Below, piece by piece: positions 15,843 through 25,739 of a stretch of 64,000 nucleotides of DNA. Every line of letters begins with the position of its first letter. Position 1 is the first letter of the stretch. The notes under the pieces are model-generated. The model was not told the origin of the DNA. It saw only the letters and a list, made by a program, of their open reading frames with translations, and made no database searches. The position numbers and the translations under genes were made by a program. This DNA comes from Nesterenkonia alkaliphila. Its GTDB lineage: Bacteria > Actinomycetota > Actinomycetes > Actinomycetales > Micrococcaceae. The stretch lies in contig NZ_WRPM01000103.1 in the NCBI RefSeq assembly GCF_009758175.1, positions 1 through 64,000 of the forward strand, in the 5' to 3' direction.

Positions 15843-17960
15843 CTAGTCCTCATCCTCATTGTTCCCGTTGCCGTTGCCGTTGCCATTCCCGTTCCCGGGA
15901 CCGTCTTCTTCGTCCTCGTCACCGTTCTCGGAGTCCTCGTCCTCATCCTCGGCGTCTTCTTCATCCGCTTCGTCCTCTTCCTCATCCTCCTCGGGCCAGG
16001 ACTGCTGACTGACGGCATGGAGGTAGATGACGGCGTCGTTGGGGACGGTTCCGCCGTCCTGCACTGACGCGCCGCTGGGAGAGTCCACGGTGATCTCTAC
16101 GACCTCACCGGCAAAGCTGATTCCTGCGCCCTGAGGATTGTCCACAGTAACCCAGTGAACCTCCCAGCCGAAGCCCTCAGCAGCAAGTGCCTGCCCGGCC
16201 TCCTGCTGCCAGATGCCGGTCAGCCCGGAGGGCAGGCTGCGTTCGCCGGTGGAGATGACCAGATCCACCGCGGTCCCGCTCTCCACACTGGTGCCGGACT
16301 CGGGGCTGATGCTGATCACCTCCCCTTCGGCGTACTCCACATGGTCCTGGGCGGTAACCTCTCCGACCTCCAGGCCGGCGTCCTGAAGGATGCTGCGCAC
16401 AGTCTCCTCGGGCTGACCGATCAGCCCGTCGGGGATCTCCACCTCTGAGGGCCCCTCGGAGATGTAGAGGATCACCTCGGAGCCGGACTGCAGCTCTTCC
16501 CCGGCTTCCGGGTCGGTGCGGGTGGCGTGGTTGGCCTCGATTTCGTTGTCCGGCTCAGTCTCCACCTGCACGGCGAAGCCGGCGTTGGTCAGCTCTGCAT
16601 GCGCTTCAGGCTGTGACCAGCCCACTACATCAGGGATGGCAACTAGCTCATCCTCAGCCACCTGGCCATCATCCGGGCCGCCGCCGAGCAACTGAGCCAG
16701 CAGGAAGGTCAGCCCGCCCACCAGCAGCAGGGCGATCACCACCAGCAGCACGTAGAGCCAGGCCCGGTTCTGGCGGCGGGGCTGCTGACCGTACTCCTGG
16801 TAGTCGTCATAGTCGGGGTCCTCCGGGGTGCGGGCGGACATCGCCGGATGTGCGTGGACCAGATTGTCGAATCCGGCGCCGGCTGCGCCCATGGCCCCCA
16901 CAGCGGCCAGTTGGGTGGTGGCGCCCTCATCCACCGGGATGCCGCGCAGGGCATTGGCCAGGGCCTCGTCGAACTCATCGGCGGACTGGAAGCGCAGGGC
17001 GGGGTCCTTGGTCAGCGCCTTGGCCACCACTGACTCCATGGCAGGCGATACCTGGTTGTTGTAGTCAGAGACCGCGGGAGGCTGCTCACGCACGTGCTGG
17101 TAGGCCACGGAGACCGGGGAGTCCCCGGTGAACGGCGGCCGGTTGGTGAGCAGCTCGAAGAGCACGCAGCCGGCGGAGTAGAGATCGGAGCGGTGATCCA
17201 CCACCTCGCCGCGGGCCTGCTCCGGGGAGAGGTACTGGGCGGTGCCCACCACGGCCGAGGTCTGGGTCATGGTCTGTGCGGAGTCGGCCAGGGCCCGGGC
17301 AATCCCGAAGTCCATCACCTTCACATCCCCGGCATTGGAGACCATCACATTGGAGGGCTTGATGTCCCGGTGAACGATCCCGCGGGAGTGCGAGTAGCTC
17401 AATGCCCCCAGCACCCCGGACATGTACCCGGCGGCCTCCTGCTCGGTGAGCGGGCGGCCCAGGGCAGAGTCGATCTTCTCCTGCAGCGGCTCGGTGACCC
17501 GGGGGACCACCTGGGTATCGTCAGGATCTGTCACCCCCAGCACATCAGAGTCAGTGCTGCGGGATGCGCCGCCGGTGGTCTCGGCAGTCTCCGGCGGGGG
17601 TGGCGGGGCATCATCGTCCTGGCCCCTGGGGGTGCCGTGCAGGATATGCCGCAGGGTGACCCCGTTTACGTACTCCATCACGATGAACGGGGTCTTGACC
17701 TCCGTGCCGTTGCCGGCCACCTCGGCGGAACCGGTGTCGTAGACGCCCACAATATTGGGGTGGTTCAGGCTGGCTGAGGACTGGGCCTCACGCTTGAACC
17801 GGGTCTGGAACATCGGGTCGCGTGCCAGGTCCGGGCGCAGCATCTTCACTGCAACCTCACGCTCCAGGGAGAGGTCCCGGCCATGGTAGACATCGGCCAT
17901 ACCGCCGCGTCCGATCAGCGCCTCAATCTGGTAACGCCCGTTGAGCACTCGCTCGGTCAT
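15843..17960 (-). CDS. pknB: PASTA-domain serine/threonine kinase PknB
   Basis: This 705-residue receptor kinase has an N-terminal kinase domain (GRGGMADVYHGRD, AVKML, HRDIKPSNV, DFGIARA, and the APE-like SPEQARGE), a membrane helix near residues 398-420 (WLYVLLVVIALLLVGGL) and about three extracytoplasmic PASTA repeats starting VAIPDVVGWSQ, VEIPDGLIGQP and a degenerate LPSGLTGIWQQ. PASTA repeats sense muropeptides or lipid II. Two things are unusual: an acidic, proline-rich insertion of about 60 residues after HILHGTPRG in the hinge/alpha-D region, and an extracellular tail of nearly pure Glu/Asp and Gly-Asn repeats. The start has an AGGAGGTGA ribosome-binding site. Confidence 0.95.
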   Translation of the reverse strand: MTERVLNGRYQIEALIGRGGMADVYHGRDLSLEREVAVKMLRPDLARDPMFQTRFKREAQSSASLNHPNIVGVYDTGSAEVAGNGTEVKTPFIVMEYVNGVTLRHILHGTPRGQDDDAPPPPPETAETTGGASRSTDSDVLGVTDPDDTQVVPRVTEPLQEKIDSALGRPLTEQEAAGYMSGVLGALSYSHSRGIVHRDIKPSNVMVSNAGDVKVMDFGIARALADSAQTMTQTSAVVGTAQYLSPEQARGEVVDHRSDLYSAGCVLFELLTNRPPFTGDSPVSVAYQHVREQPPAVSDYNNQVSPAMESVVAKALTKDPALRFQSADEFDEALANALRGIPVDEGATTQLAAVGAMGAAGAGFDNLVHAHPAMSARTPEDPDYDDYQEYGQQPRRQNRAWLYVLLVVIALLLVGGLTFLLAQLLGGGPDDGQVAEDELVAIPDVVGWSQPEAHAELTNAGFAVQVETEPDNEIEANHATRTDPEAGEELQSGSEVILYISEGPSEVEIPDGLIGQPEETVRSILQDAGLEVGEVTAQDHVEYAEGEVISISPESGTSVESGTAVDLVISTGERSLPSGLTGIWQQEAGQALAAEGFGWEVHWVTVDNPQGAGISFAGEVVEITVDSPSGASVQDGGTVPNDAVIYLHAVSQQSWPEEDEEEDEADEEDAEDEDEDSENGDEDEEDGPGNGNGNGNGNGNNEDED

Positions 17961-18026
17961 CGGTCACCTCCTGAGACGACAAGATCGAAGTACGGTGCCT
18001 GGGCGCTGTGGATATGGATACTCACC

Positions 18027-19721
18027 TTAGCCGCCCTCTCCGTTTTCACCGTTGCCCGGGCCCGGGCTGCCGGTCTCAGTCTCTCCGCCCCCTGGGGGTT
18101 CAGTCTCGTCCTCGCCGTTGCCTGGATCTGGCTCTTCGGTAGGTTCCGGATCGGTGGGAGTGGGCGTGGGTGTGGGGGTCGGGGTGGGCGTGGGTGTGCT
18201 CGGCGGCGGCAGTGGTGCCTGGGTAGTGGGTGGCGGCGGCGGCGGAGCTTCAGTGGTGGCCGGCGGCGGTGGCGGCCCGGCCGAGTAGAACAGGGTCACT
18301 GTAGTTCCGGGCAGCAGGCTGCCGGCAGGGGTGACTCCGGTGATGGTGCCGGCCGGCTGATTGGACACCACCTGTTCGCTGTGCACGTCCAGGCCCTCGT
18401 CCTCCAGCCGGGCGATGGCCTCATCCAGGGGAAGGCCCAGCAGCTCCTCCTCATCCACCTCCACCAGCTCAGGCTCCGCGGTGGCGGTTTCTGTGGCGTA
18501 TTCAGTGATGTACTGGGTGGGGACCACCGTGGAGACCTCCTCCGGCTCCTCATCAGCGGCCAGCATCGGCAGCACCCAGGCGCCGAAGAGCGCCAGCAGC
18601 ACCAGAATGATCAGTGTGATGGCCGGCCAGCGCCACCGTGAGCCGATGGTCGACTCCTTCGGCGCGGGGGAGTCCCGGTCACTGCTGTGGTGCCGTGTGC
18701 CGGCGGCGGGCTGGGCGGCCGCTTGAGCCGTGGCGGGCAGCGAGGGGCCTTCGCCGGGCTCCTCGGGGGTGCCGGCGGAGCCCGCCCTGGCGGCACCGTC
18801 CTGGACGGAGGGAGCGCGGGGGAGCAGCTGGGTGGCGTCCTGGTCCTCAGTTCCTGCCAGGTGGTTGTTCAGTGCCGGCACGGCGGCCACGGCGGCCTCG
18901 ATGTCCCCGCGCAGCATCGCCTCGGCGGCGTCTGCCATCTTGGTGGCATTGGCAGGCCGCTGGTCGGTCTCCTTGGCCAGCATGGCCATGATGAGGGCAC
19001 GCACCTGTACCGGCACCGTCTCGGGCAGCGGCGGCGGCGGGTCATTGACCTGTTTGAGGGCGATGGCGATCTGCGACTCACCGGTGAAGGGCCGGTGGCC
19101 CACCAAGGCCTCATAGCCGATCACGCCCAGCGCGTAGATATCGGAAGAGCCGGTGGCGTGCTGGCCCGTGGCCTGCTCGGGGGAGAGGTACTGGACGGTG
19201 CCCATCACCTGGCCGGTGGCAGTCAGCGGCACCTGATCAGCCAACCGTGCGATGCCGAAGTCGGTGATCTTCACCCGGCGGGTGGGGGTGATCAGCAGGT
19301 TGCCGGGCTTGACATCGCGGTGCACCAGGCCCTGGTCATGCGCCACCTGCAGGGCCCGGCCGGTCTGGGCCAGGATGGAGAGCACCTTCTCCCAGGGGAG
19401 GGTCTTCTCCTTCTCCAGGATCACACTGAGCGGACGGCCCGGGACCAGTTCCATCACCAGGTAGCCGGAGCCGGCCTGTTCGCCGTAGTCGTAAATATCG
19501 GCGATCCCGGGGTGGTTCAGCAGAGCGGTGTGCCGCGCCTCGGCCCGGAAGCGGCGCAGGAACGCCTCATCACCGGTGTACTCCTCTTTGAGGATTTTGA
19601 TCGCGACAGTGCGGCCGAGGACCTCGTCATCGGCCTTCCACACCTCGCCCATGCCGCCGATGGCGATGCGCTCGGTGAGCTTATAGCGGTCACCCATGGT
19701 GATACCGACTGCGGGTCTCAT
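18027..19721 (-). CDS. pknA: PknA-like serine/threonine kinase with one PASTA-like repeat
   Basis: This 564-residue kinase is PknA by position (between pbpA and pknB). The kinase domain has [30 protein letters not shown] and DFGIARL, then a helix [20 protein letters not shown] (about residues 364-383). Outside the membrane one PASTA-like repeat ([20 protein letters not shown]) is followed by a long proline/threonine tail with a PTPTPT run and a final Gly/Glu-rich segment. Classical mycobacterial PknA has no PASTA domain, so this is a receptor-type variant. The ATG overlaps the pbpA stop (ATGA). Confidence 0.93.
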   Translation of the reverse strand: MRPAVGITMGDRYKLTERIAIGGMGEVWKADDEVLGRTVAIKILKEEYTGDEAFLRRFRAEARHTALLNHPGIADIYDYGEQAGSGYLVMELVPGRPLSVILEKEKTLPWEKVLSILAQTGRALQVAHDQGLVHRDVKPGNLLITPTRRVKITDFGIARLADQVPLTATGQVMGTVQYLSPEQATGQHATGSSDIYALGVIGYEALVGHRPFTGESQIAIALKQVNDPPPPLPETVPVQVRALIMAMLAKETDQRPANATKMADAAEAMLRGDIEAAVAAVPALNNHLAGTEDQDATQLLPRAPSVQDGAARAGSAGTPEEPGEGPSLPATAQAAAQPAAGTRHHSSDRDSPAPKESTIGSRWRWPAITLIILVLLALFGAWVLPMLAADEEPEEVSTVVPTQYITEYATETATAEPELVEVDEEELLGLPLDEAIARLEDEGLDVHSEQVVSNQPAGTITGVTPAGSLLPGTTVTLFYSAGPPPPPATTEAPPPPPPTTQAPLPPPSTPTPTPTPTPTPTPTDPEPTEEPDPGNGEDETEPPGGGETETGSPGPGNGENGEGG

Positions 19722-21178
19722 TCCTCAATCACCGCTTCCAGCATAGTGAGCATCTGGGAGCCGGTGAGCTCATTGCCGCGGCTCATCTCGATGCCCTCAT
19801 AGACCACGGTGACTGCGTACTGCGGGTCATCAGCGGGTGCGAAGCCGGTGATCCAGGAGTTGACGGTGTTATCTCCGTCTCCGCGCTGGGCGGTGCCGGT
19901 TTTGGCGGCCACCTGGAAGCGGCCGGAGTCGGCCCGCCAGCCGGTGCCCTCCTCCACTGTGGCCACCATCATCTCGGTGAGCGCATCGGCAGTGGAGCGA
20001 TCCATCACCTCATTCAACACCTGCGGCTCCGGGTTGCTCAGCAGCTGGAGGTCTGAACCGCGGATCGTGTCCACCATCTGGGGCTGCATCAGGGTTCCGC
20101 CGTTGCCTATGGCCGAGGCCACCATGTTCATCTGCAGTGGGGTGGCGGTGACGCTGCCCTGCCCGATGGCTGACCGGGCCAGCTCGGCGTCGTCGGCCAC
20201 CTCCGGAAAGCGGGAGGGCTGTACGTAGATGGGGATGCGCAGTGCCTCATTCCAGCCGTAGGCCTCCGCGGCCTCCAGGATGGCATCCTCGCCCAGGTCC
20301 ATTGCCGCTGCGGCGAAGGGGGTGTTGCAGGACTGGGCGAAGATCCAGTTCAGCTCAGCTTCCTGGCGCTGGTGGCAGCCGCCGTCGGCGAAGTTCGGCA
20401 AGGTGGACTCGGTCAGCGGCAGCTCCAGCTCGCTGGGGTTCTCCAGTTCGGTGTCCGGCTCGTAGTCACCGGATTCCAGCATCGCCAGGCCGGTGACCAG
20501 CTTGAACACCGATCCGGGGAAGATCGGGTTATTGGTGGCCACGTTGTAGTTCAGGTGCAGACCCTCGACCTCCTCCAGCCGCTCCAGGGTCTCGTGGAAC
20601 TGGGAGGTGGAGTGCACGGCCAGCTCATTGGTGTCATAGCTGGGCTTGGACATCATGACCTTGATCTCGCCGGTGCGCAGATCAGTGAGGATGATGGTCC
20701 CGCGCTCATCGTTGGGGATGAGGTCATAGGCCAGTCGCTGCAGCTCCGGATCCAGGGTCAGCTCCACCTGGGCGCCCATCAGGGTGTCCCCGGTGAACAG
20801 GGCGGAGATCCGGTCGAAGAACTGGGCGTCTGACTGTCCGGAGAGGTATTCGTTGAGCGCGTATTCGATGCCGGACTGATTGGGCCCGGGGGTCACCACG
20901 GAGAAGTAGCCGGTGATATGGCTGTAGAGCTCGGGTTCGTGGTAGATCCGCTGATAGTCGTACTGGGTGGTGTCGCTGGGCACTGACTCGGCGATCACGG
21001 TGCCGTCTACGGTGATGGGTCCGCGCGGAGCCCCGGCGTCAGCGATCAGCTGCCGGGAATTGCGGGGGTCGGAGTTCAGCGAGTCGGTGAATACCACCTG
21101 GGTCAGGCTCAGGGCCACGAAGAGGGATAGGAACATCGCGACCGAGACCACCCAGGTATGGCGGATGGCGTTGTTCAC
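19718..21178 (-). CDS. pbpA: Penicillin-binding protein PbpA (class B transpeptidase)
   Basis: This 486-residue class B PBP cross-links peptidoglycan at the division site or sidewall. It has an N-terminal membrane helix ([21 protein letters not shown]), a dimerisation domain, and the transpeptidase motifs SVFK (in FPGSVFKLV), SCN (in FAQSCNTPF) and KTGT (in [11 protein letters not shown]). It overlaps RodA upstream by four bases and PknA downstream by four, the order seen in mycobacteria (rodA-pbpA-pknA-pknB), so it is almost certainly phosphorylation-controlled by its neighbours. Confidence 0.96.
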   Translation of the reverse strand: MNNAIRHTWVVSVAMFLSLFVALSLTQVVFTDSLNSDPRNSRQLIADAGAPRGPITVDGTVIAESVPSDTTQYDYQRIYHEPELYSHITGYFSVVTPGPNQSGIEYALNEYLSGQSDAQFFDRISALFTGDTLMGAQVELTLDPELQRLAYDLIPNDERGTIILTDLRTGEIKVMMSKPSYDTNELAVHSTSQFHETLERLEEVEGLHLNYNVATNNPIFPGSVFKLVTGLAMLESGDYEPDTELENPSELELPLTESTLPNFADGGCHQRQEAELNWIFAQSCNTPFAAAAMDLGEDAILEAAEAYGWNEALRIPIYVQPSRFPEVADDAELARSAIGQGSVTATPLQMNMVASAIGNGGTLMQPQMVDTIRGSDLQLLSNPEPQVLNEVMDRSTADALTEMMVATVEEGTGWRADSGRFQVAAKTGTAQRGDGDNTVNSWITGFAPADDPQYAVTVVYEGIEMSRGNELTGSQMLTMLEAVIEE

Positions 21179-22653
21179 CGCTGCTCACCTCCTGGAGGTG
21201 ATTCCACGGCGGCGTGTTCTGCAGTGTTCTCGTCGCGAACCGCCAGCTGTTCGGCGGTGTCGCGGCCGCGCAGCGGATCCTCAGTTCCGGAGGCCCCGGC
21301 GCCGGTGGTGTTGAGCATGGGTCCCACCACGATCGGACGGCGGGCAGCATGGCTGATCAGCAGCACGATGGCCACAATCAGCCAGTTGGCCAGCAGGGCC
21401 GAACCACCGGCGGCCAGGAACGGGCTGACCAGGCCGGACATGGGGATCACTCGGGTGATGCCGCCGACCACCACGAACACCTGCAGCACCAGCACCACGG
21501 CCAGGCCCACAGCCAGCAGTTTGCCGAAGTGGTCGCGGGTGCCCAGACCTGCGCGCATGTACCGGGAGAACAGAATCAGGTAGAGCACCAGCATGGCGGA
21601 GAGCCCGATGAAGCCCAGTTCCTCGCCGAAGGCCACGATGATCATGTCCGAGTTGGCTAGGGCCACGATCTGTGGGGAACCGGACCCGAGCCCGGTGCCG
21701 GTCAGCCCGCCGTGGGCCAGGCCGAAGAGCCCCTGCACCAGCTGGTGGGAGCCGTAGAGCTGCTCGTAGATCTCCTGGTCGAAGGCGTTGAGCCAGATGT
21801 CGAACCGGTTCCGGGCGTGCCAGACGAATTGGTAGGCCAGCAGACCCCCTGCGGCCACTAAGACTCCGCCGATCATGATCCAGGAGATGCGGGAGGTGGC
21901 CACGTAGATCACGGCGACGAACAGGCCGAAGAACATCAGCGCATTGCCCAGATCGTTCTGCACGATCAGCACGCCCATGGCGATCAGCCAGGCCAGGAAC
22001 AGCGGGCCAAGGTCCTGCAGCCGGGGGAAGGTCATCGGGCCGATCCTCTTACCGGCCAGCAGGATCAGGTCACGGTTATTGGCCAGGAACCCGGCAAAGA
22101 AGATGGCCAGGGTGATCTTGGCCAGCTCGCCGGGCTGGAAGCTCATCCCCCCGATGCTGATCCAGACTTGGGCGCCTTGGATGTCTTGGCCCACGCCGGG
22201 GACGATCGGCAGGAACAGCAGCACCACCGAGGCGGCCAGGCTGATATAGGTCAGCTGGCGCAGCTTGCGGTGGTCCTTCAGCAGCACCAGAAGCAGCATG
22301 GCTGCGGCCATCGAGAGCCCGGTCCACAGCAGCTGCCGGTCGGCCACGCCCTCGTACTGGGAGGTGAAGTCCAGCCGGTGGATCATCGCGATGCCCAGTC
22401 CGTTGAGGGTCACCACGATCGGCAGGATGAACGGGTCGGCGTATTTGGCCCGCAGCCGCAGCACCACGTGGAAGGCCAGCGCCAGGGCCGCCTGGGCCCC
22501 GCCCTCGATGTAGTAGCGCTCATCGATGGTGTCCTCGAGGTTCAGGCCCACCAGGACCTGGGCGCCGATCCCGATTGTCAGCGCCAATACCAGCAGCAGC
22601 AGCTCCACATTGCGCCGCGGCCTGGGGTGAGCCTCCTTCTGTGCCGGGGCCAT
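21175..22653 (-). CDS. rodA: SEDS glycosyltransferase (FtsW/RodA family)
   Basis: This 492-residue polytopic protein belongs to the SEDS family, which polymerises glycan strands from lipid II. About ten to twelve hydrophobic segments are visible. The family signature near the end of the fold reads SDMIIVAFGEELGFIG, and the segment MSFQPGELAKITLAIF is the conserved GxQPSE-type motif. It pairs with PbpA, with which it overlaps by four bases. The N-terminus and the C-terminal 45 residues are hydrophilic. The ATG overlaps the pstP stop (TGATG). Confidence 0.94.
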   Translation of the reverse strand: MAPAQKEAHPRPRRNVELLLLVLALTIGIGAQVLVGLNLEDTIDERYYIEGGAQAALALAFHVVLRLRAKYADPFILPIVVTLNGLGIAMIHRLDFTSQYEGVADRQLLWTGLSMAAAMLLLVLLKDHRKLRQLTYISLAASVVLLFLPIVPGVGQDIQGAQVWISIGGMSFQPGELAKITLAIFFAGFLANNRDLILLAGKRIGPMTFPRLQDLGPLFLAWLIAMGVLIVQNDLGNALMFFGLFVAVIYVATSRISWIMIGGVLVAAGGLLAYQFVWHARNRFDIWLNAFDQEIYEQLYGSHQLVQGLFGLAHGGLTGTGLGSGSPQIVALANSDMIIVAFGEELGFIGLSAMLVLYLILFSRYMRAGLGTRDHFGKLLAVGLAVVLVLQVFVVVGGITRVIPMSGLVSPFLAAGGSALLANWLIVAIVLLISHAARRPIVVGPMLNTTGAGASGTEDPLRGRDTAEQLAVRDENTAEHAAVESPPGGEQR

Positions 22654-24203
22654 CAGTTCCCACCTCCGGCAATCTGTTCGAGGTTCTCCACGATCTGCTC
22701 TGCGTGGGCCCGGTTCTCGGCGAAGATTCCGGACTCCACCCGGTTGCGGTCATAGCGCGGCAGGTCCTCCAGGGGGATCCCGGTGTGCTCGTCCACCTCG
22801 GAGAGTGTGATCGGGCCCAGCGACTGGGAGACCCCGGTGAAGATCGCCACCTCGCCGTTGTCCTCGCCCACGTAGTACTGGGTCTGGGTCCACACATAGC
22901 CGAGGAAGGTCACCACAGCGACCAGCACCACCAGCAGGGACACAAAAGTGGGCAGGAACCAGGCACGACGACGCCGGGTGGCTTGGACGGCGTCAAGATC
23001 GTCCTCATCGAGCGGGTACTCGGAGCTGTTGTCCTCCTCTGGCGGCTCGGGCGAGGTCTCGACCGTCTCCGGCGCTGGGGGCTGGTGGGTCCTGGGGGTC
23101 TCGCCATGCTCGCCGAGCATCTCGGAGTAGGTGTGCCGTACGGGTTTCAGCGGCTGACCGGTCAGCAGCGCGGCCATCGGGTGTTCGTCCACATTGCGAG
23201 GCACTACGGGTATGGTGCCGGTCTCAGCGGCGGCCACTGCGGCGCCGACCAGCTTATGCGGGCGGACTCCTAGGGTGCGTTCCACCATGGCGGCCGAGAG
23301 CGGGGAGAGCTCGCCCTCCTCCGGGGAAAGCCCCTCCAGGGCGCTTCGGTTGACCACCGGGATCACATCCAGCTCCATAGTGCGCTGGTTGCCTTCGGGA
23401 TTGGTGAAATCGCCAGTGGAGGCCGCAGCCACGGCCTCCTCGCTCAGCGGAACCTCATCCGAGGTGATTAGGTGCTCCTCCTCGGCGGTGACCACATCCA
23501 GGGCAATCACGGTCACATTGTCCGGGGCCCCGCCCTCCAGGGTGAGGTCCACCAGATCGTCCACGATCTTCTCCAGCGGATCCCCGCTGCGTAGCTTCTG
23601 CTCGATCAGCCGGTCAGAGACCACGGCGTTGAGCCCGTCTGAGCAGAGCAGCCAGCGTTCCCCGGCTTCCAGCGGGAAGCTGGTGATGTCCAGCTCGGGG
23701 GAGGCATCCACATCGCCGAGAACGCGCATCAGCACGTTCTTATGCGGATGGTACTCCGCGGCTTCGGGATCCAGGCGGCCCTCATCGACCAGGCGCTGCA
23801 CAAAGGTGTGGTCGTGGCTGACCTGCCGGAACCGGCCCTTCTTCAGCCGGTAGGCGCGGGAGTCTCCGATATGGGCGAACTGCAGTTTGTCCCCGGTGAT
23901 CAGGATGGCGGTGATGGTGGTGCCCATACCGGCCAGCTTGGGGTTGGTCTTGACCAGCTTGTTCAGGAACGCGTTGGCGGTCTGGATCTCATCGGGGAGC
24001 ACAGTGTCCGGCTCAGCGAAGCCTCGGGTGTCCAGGTGAGCCAGGTCCAGCACTGTGGAGGCGGAGGCCACATCGCCGCCGGCGTGGCCGCCCATCCCGT
24101 CGGCGACTACGGCGAAGTAGCGCCCGGCGTAGCCGGAGTCGTCGTTCTTGGAACGGACAACCCCGTCGTCCGAGCGTGCAGCGAAGCGGAAGACCAGGCT
24201 CAT
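22653..24203 (-). CDS. pstP: PP2C-family Ser/Thr phosphatase PstP
   Basis: This 516-residue protein removes phosphate from targets of PknA and PknB. The N-terminal PPM domain has the metal-binding motifs DGVVRSKNDDSGY, VVADGMGGHAGGD, IGDSRAYRL and CSDGLNAVVSD. A long acidic linker follows, then one membrane helix (LPTFVSLLVVLVAVVTFLGYVW) and a short extracytoplasmic tail. It is larger than the mycobacterial protein mainly through the cytoplasmic linker. It lies between fhaB and rodA as expected and is translationally coupled to both sides. Confidence 0.95.
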   Translation of the reverse strand: MSLVFRFAARSDDGVVRSKNDDSGYAGRYFAVVADGMGGHAGGDVASASTVLDLAHLDTRGFAEPDTVLPDEIQTANAFLNKLVKTNPKLAGMGTTITAILITGDKLQFAHIGDSRAYRLKKGRFRQVSHDHTFVQRLVDEGRLDPEAAEYHPHKNVLMRVLGDVDASPELDITSFPLEAGERWLLCSDGLNAVVSDRLIEQKLRSGDPLEKIVDDLVDLTLEGGAPDNVTVIALDVVTAEEEHLITSDEVPLSEEAVAAASTGDFTNPEGNQRTMELDVIPVVNRSALEGLSPEEGELSPLSAAMVERTLGVRPHKLVGAAVAAAETGTIPVVPRNVDEHPMAALLTGQPLKPVRHTYSEMLGEHGETPRTHQPPAPETVETSPEPPEEDNSSEYPLDEDDLDAVQATRRRRAWFLPTFVSLLVVLVAVVTFLGYVWTQTQYYVGEDNGEVAIFTGVSQSLGPITLSEVDEHTGIPLEDLPRYDRNRVESGIFAENRAHAEQIVENLEQIAGGGN

Positions 24204-24210
24204 ATCGGGT

Positions 24211-24714
24211 TCAGGTCCTCAGTTCCAGGACAGTCTTGCCGATCCGGATCCGGTCCCCGGGCTCCACTGTGGAGGCGCGGGTCAGCTGCTCATCGCCCAA
24301 CCAGGTGCCGTTGGTGGAGCCCAGATCCTCCAAGAACCAGCGGGAGCCCTGCGGAAAGAGCCGGGCGTGCTTGCCGGAGGCGTAATCATCCTCCAGCACC
24401 ACAGTGCACTCCTGGGCACGGCCCATCATGATCGGCGCTGAACCCAGCTCCACCTCAGTGCCCACCAGGGGCCCTTCGGAGATCACCAGGCGTTTGGGCC
24501 GGGGCCGTGGAGTCTGCCCTGAGTGGTGGACGGTGGCGGGGGTGCCACCCTGCTCAGGCGCCGGGGCCGGCGGCTGGCTGCTGCGGTTGGCCCGGGTGCG
24601 GGCGCGCTTGGAGACCATCATGTCGCGGCCCTGGGCGGCGATGATCGAGAGGATCAGGATCCACAGCAGCAGCAGCAGCCCGAACTGCAGGACGGTGATG
24701 GCGAGTTCGCTCAT
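24211..24714 (-). CDS. fhaB: FHA-domain protein FhaB (FipA)
   Basis: This 167-residue protein has an N-terminal membrane helix (VLQFGLLLLLWILILSIIAAQ), a basic and proline-rich linker, and a C-terminal FHA phosphothreonine-binding domain (GRAQECTVVLEDDYASGKHA, then LEDLGSTNGTWLGD). In mycobacteria FhaB/FipA is phosphorylated by PknA or PknB and helps division under stress. The linker holds a TVHHSGQTP segment that could be the phospho-acceptor. I chose the ATG at 24714 because CGGAG lies five bases upstream. It precedes pstP by seven bases. Confidence 0.93.
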   Translation of the reverse strand: MSELAITVLQFGLLLLLWILILSIIAAQGRDMMVSKRARTRANRSSQPPAPAPEQGGTPATVHHSGQTPRPRPKRLVISEGPLVGTEVELGSAPIMMGRAQECTVVLEDDYASGKHARLFPQGSRWFLEDLGSTNGTWLGDEQLTRASTVEPGDRIRIGKTVLELRT

Positions 24715-24730
24715 GGTCTCCGGTGTGCCC

Positions 24731-25504
24731 TCAGCCGATCCTGAATCGCATCCGCGCATTGCCCAGCGCGATCACTGCGCCGTCGAAGAGGTCGGCCTCA
24801 GCGCTGCGCAGCTCAGTGCCGTCCACATAGGAGCCGTTGGTGGAGCCCAGATCCCGGGCCACCCAGCGGGAACCGGTTCGAAGCACTTCCAGGTGCTTAC
24901 GGGAGACCCCGGTGTCCGAGATGGTGATGTCCGCGGTGGAGGAGCGGCCGATCACCGTGGCGGTGCCGTTGAGCATGTAGGAACGCCCGTCATGCTCCAG
25001 GCTGGCGGTGGTGGCCCGCGCGGCAGTGCTGGAGCGGCTCATCCGGCCCGGCAGGGCGGCGGTGGCTGCGGGTCCGGCGGTCGGTCCGGCGGCCGGAGCG
25101 TGGGAGGGCCGCGGCACGGTGGCGGCGGGGCTTACATCGCGGTCGGTCTGGGTCTCGATGCTCATCTGGCCCCGGCGCAGCTCTGTGTTCTTCACAAAGG
25201 TGGCCTTCACCGGCCCCAGCAGAGTGTAGCCCTGGGAGTCGGCGTGGCGGAGGATCTCCTCGCAGAGCTCCTCGGCCAGGGCGGTGCCGTATTTCTTGGC
25301 CTCGGCGAAGTCGTCCTCCGAGAGTCGGATCTTGTACAGGTTGGGCACCAGGGCGGCACCATTGGCTGCCGTGGACGACTCGCGGTCCATATGGCGGCGC
25401 ACTGCAGTGGCGATCTCCACGGGTCCGACGCTCCCTCCGCGTCCGGAGAAGGCGCCCCGGACCGCTTTCTCAATTCCTCGTTCCAGGGTATCCAGCAGTC
25501 CCAC
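24731..25504 (-). CDS. fhaA: FHA-domain protein FhaA with DUF3662 domain
   Basis: This 257-residue protein starts with the DUF3662/FhaA N-terminal domain (GLLDTLERGIEKAVRGAF and a conserved RHMDRES helix, about residues 1-115), then a Pro/Ala-rich linker, then an FHA domain (GRSSTADITISDTGVSRKH and DLGSTNGSYVDG). FhaA binds phosphorylated PknB and MviN in mycobacteria and so links kinase signalling to lipid II export. The GTG at 25504 is preceded by AAGGAGGTG at ideal spacing. It heads the minus-strand fhaA-to-gatD operon. Confidence 0.94.
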   Translation of the reverse strand: MGLLDTLERGIEKAVRGAFSGRGGSVGPVEIATAVRRHMDRESSTAANGAALVPNLYKIRLSEDDFAEAKKYGTALAEELCEEILRHADSQGYTLLGPVKATFVKNTELRRGQMSIETQTDRDVSPAATVPRPSHAPAAGPTAGPAATAALPGRMSRSSTAARATTASLEHDGRSYMLNGTATVIGRSSTADITISDTGVSRKHLEVLRTGSRWVARDLGSTNGSYVDGTELRSAEADLFDGAVIALGNARMRFRIG

Positions 25505-25684
25505 AGGCACCTCCTTCAGGTCACTGGTTCGGGTGCGTCCGCCGGGGTGGGCACATGGGCCTGCGGCGGGCACACTGTGGGCATTCTTGCGCAGAGTCTA
25601 CTGTCTCACCCTCTTTAGGGTCCGCTCAAACTCTCAAGCACTAGGTGATTTCCCGGTGGGGGAACGGCGGCAGGTCAGTGATGC

Positions 25685-25714
25685 TTGCCACATTCGTAGG
25701 GAAAGTGTTACGGT
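25685..25714 (+). promoter_or_regulatory. Candidate promoter of the beta-glucoside operon
   Basis: TTGCCA (25685-25690) and TACGGT (25709-25714) are separated by 18 bases and resemble sigma-A -35 and -10 elements. The LacI-type palindrome begins ten bases downstream, where a bound repressor would block the start of transcription. Confidence 0.4.
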
Positions 25715-25723
25715 CCTCACATC

Positions 25724-25739
25724 GTGAGAGCGCTCTCAC
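25724..25739. promoter_or_regulatory. LacI-family operator
   Basis: GTGAGAGCGCTCTCAC is a perfect 16-bp palindrome with the central CG step typical of LacI-family sites. It resembles the TGGGAGCGCTCCCA box bound by CelR, the cellobiose regulator of actinobacteria. The LacI gene of the same operon (30626-31633) is the likely ligand-controlled repressor. Confidence 0.8.

Noticed and set aside
14562-16067. 501-residue plus-strand frame opposite murT
   Set aside because: Repetitive Gly/His/Gln composition typical of an antisense frame in high-G+C DNA; murT has clear motifs.
18163-18200. Short GT-rich repeat that could be taken for a CRISPR or VNTR
   Set aside because: It encodes the PTPTPT tail of the PknA-like kinase and has no spacers.
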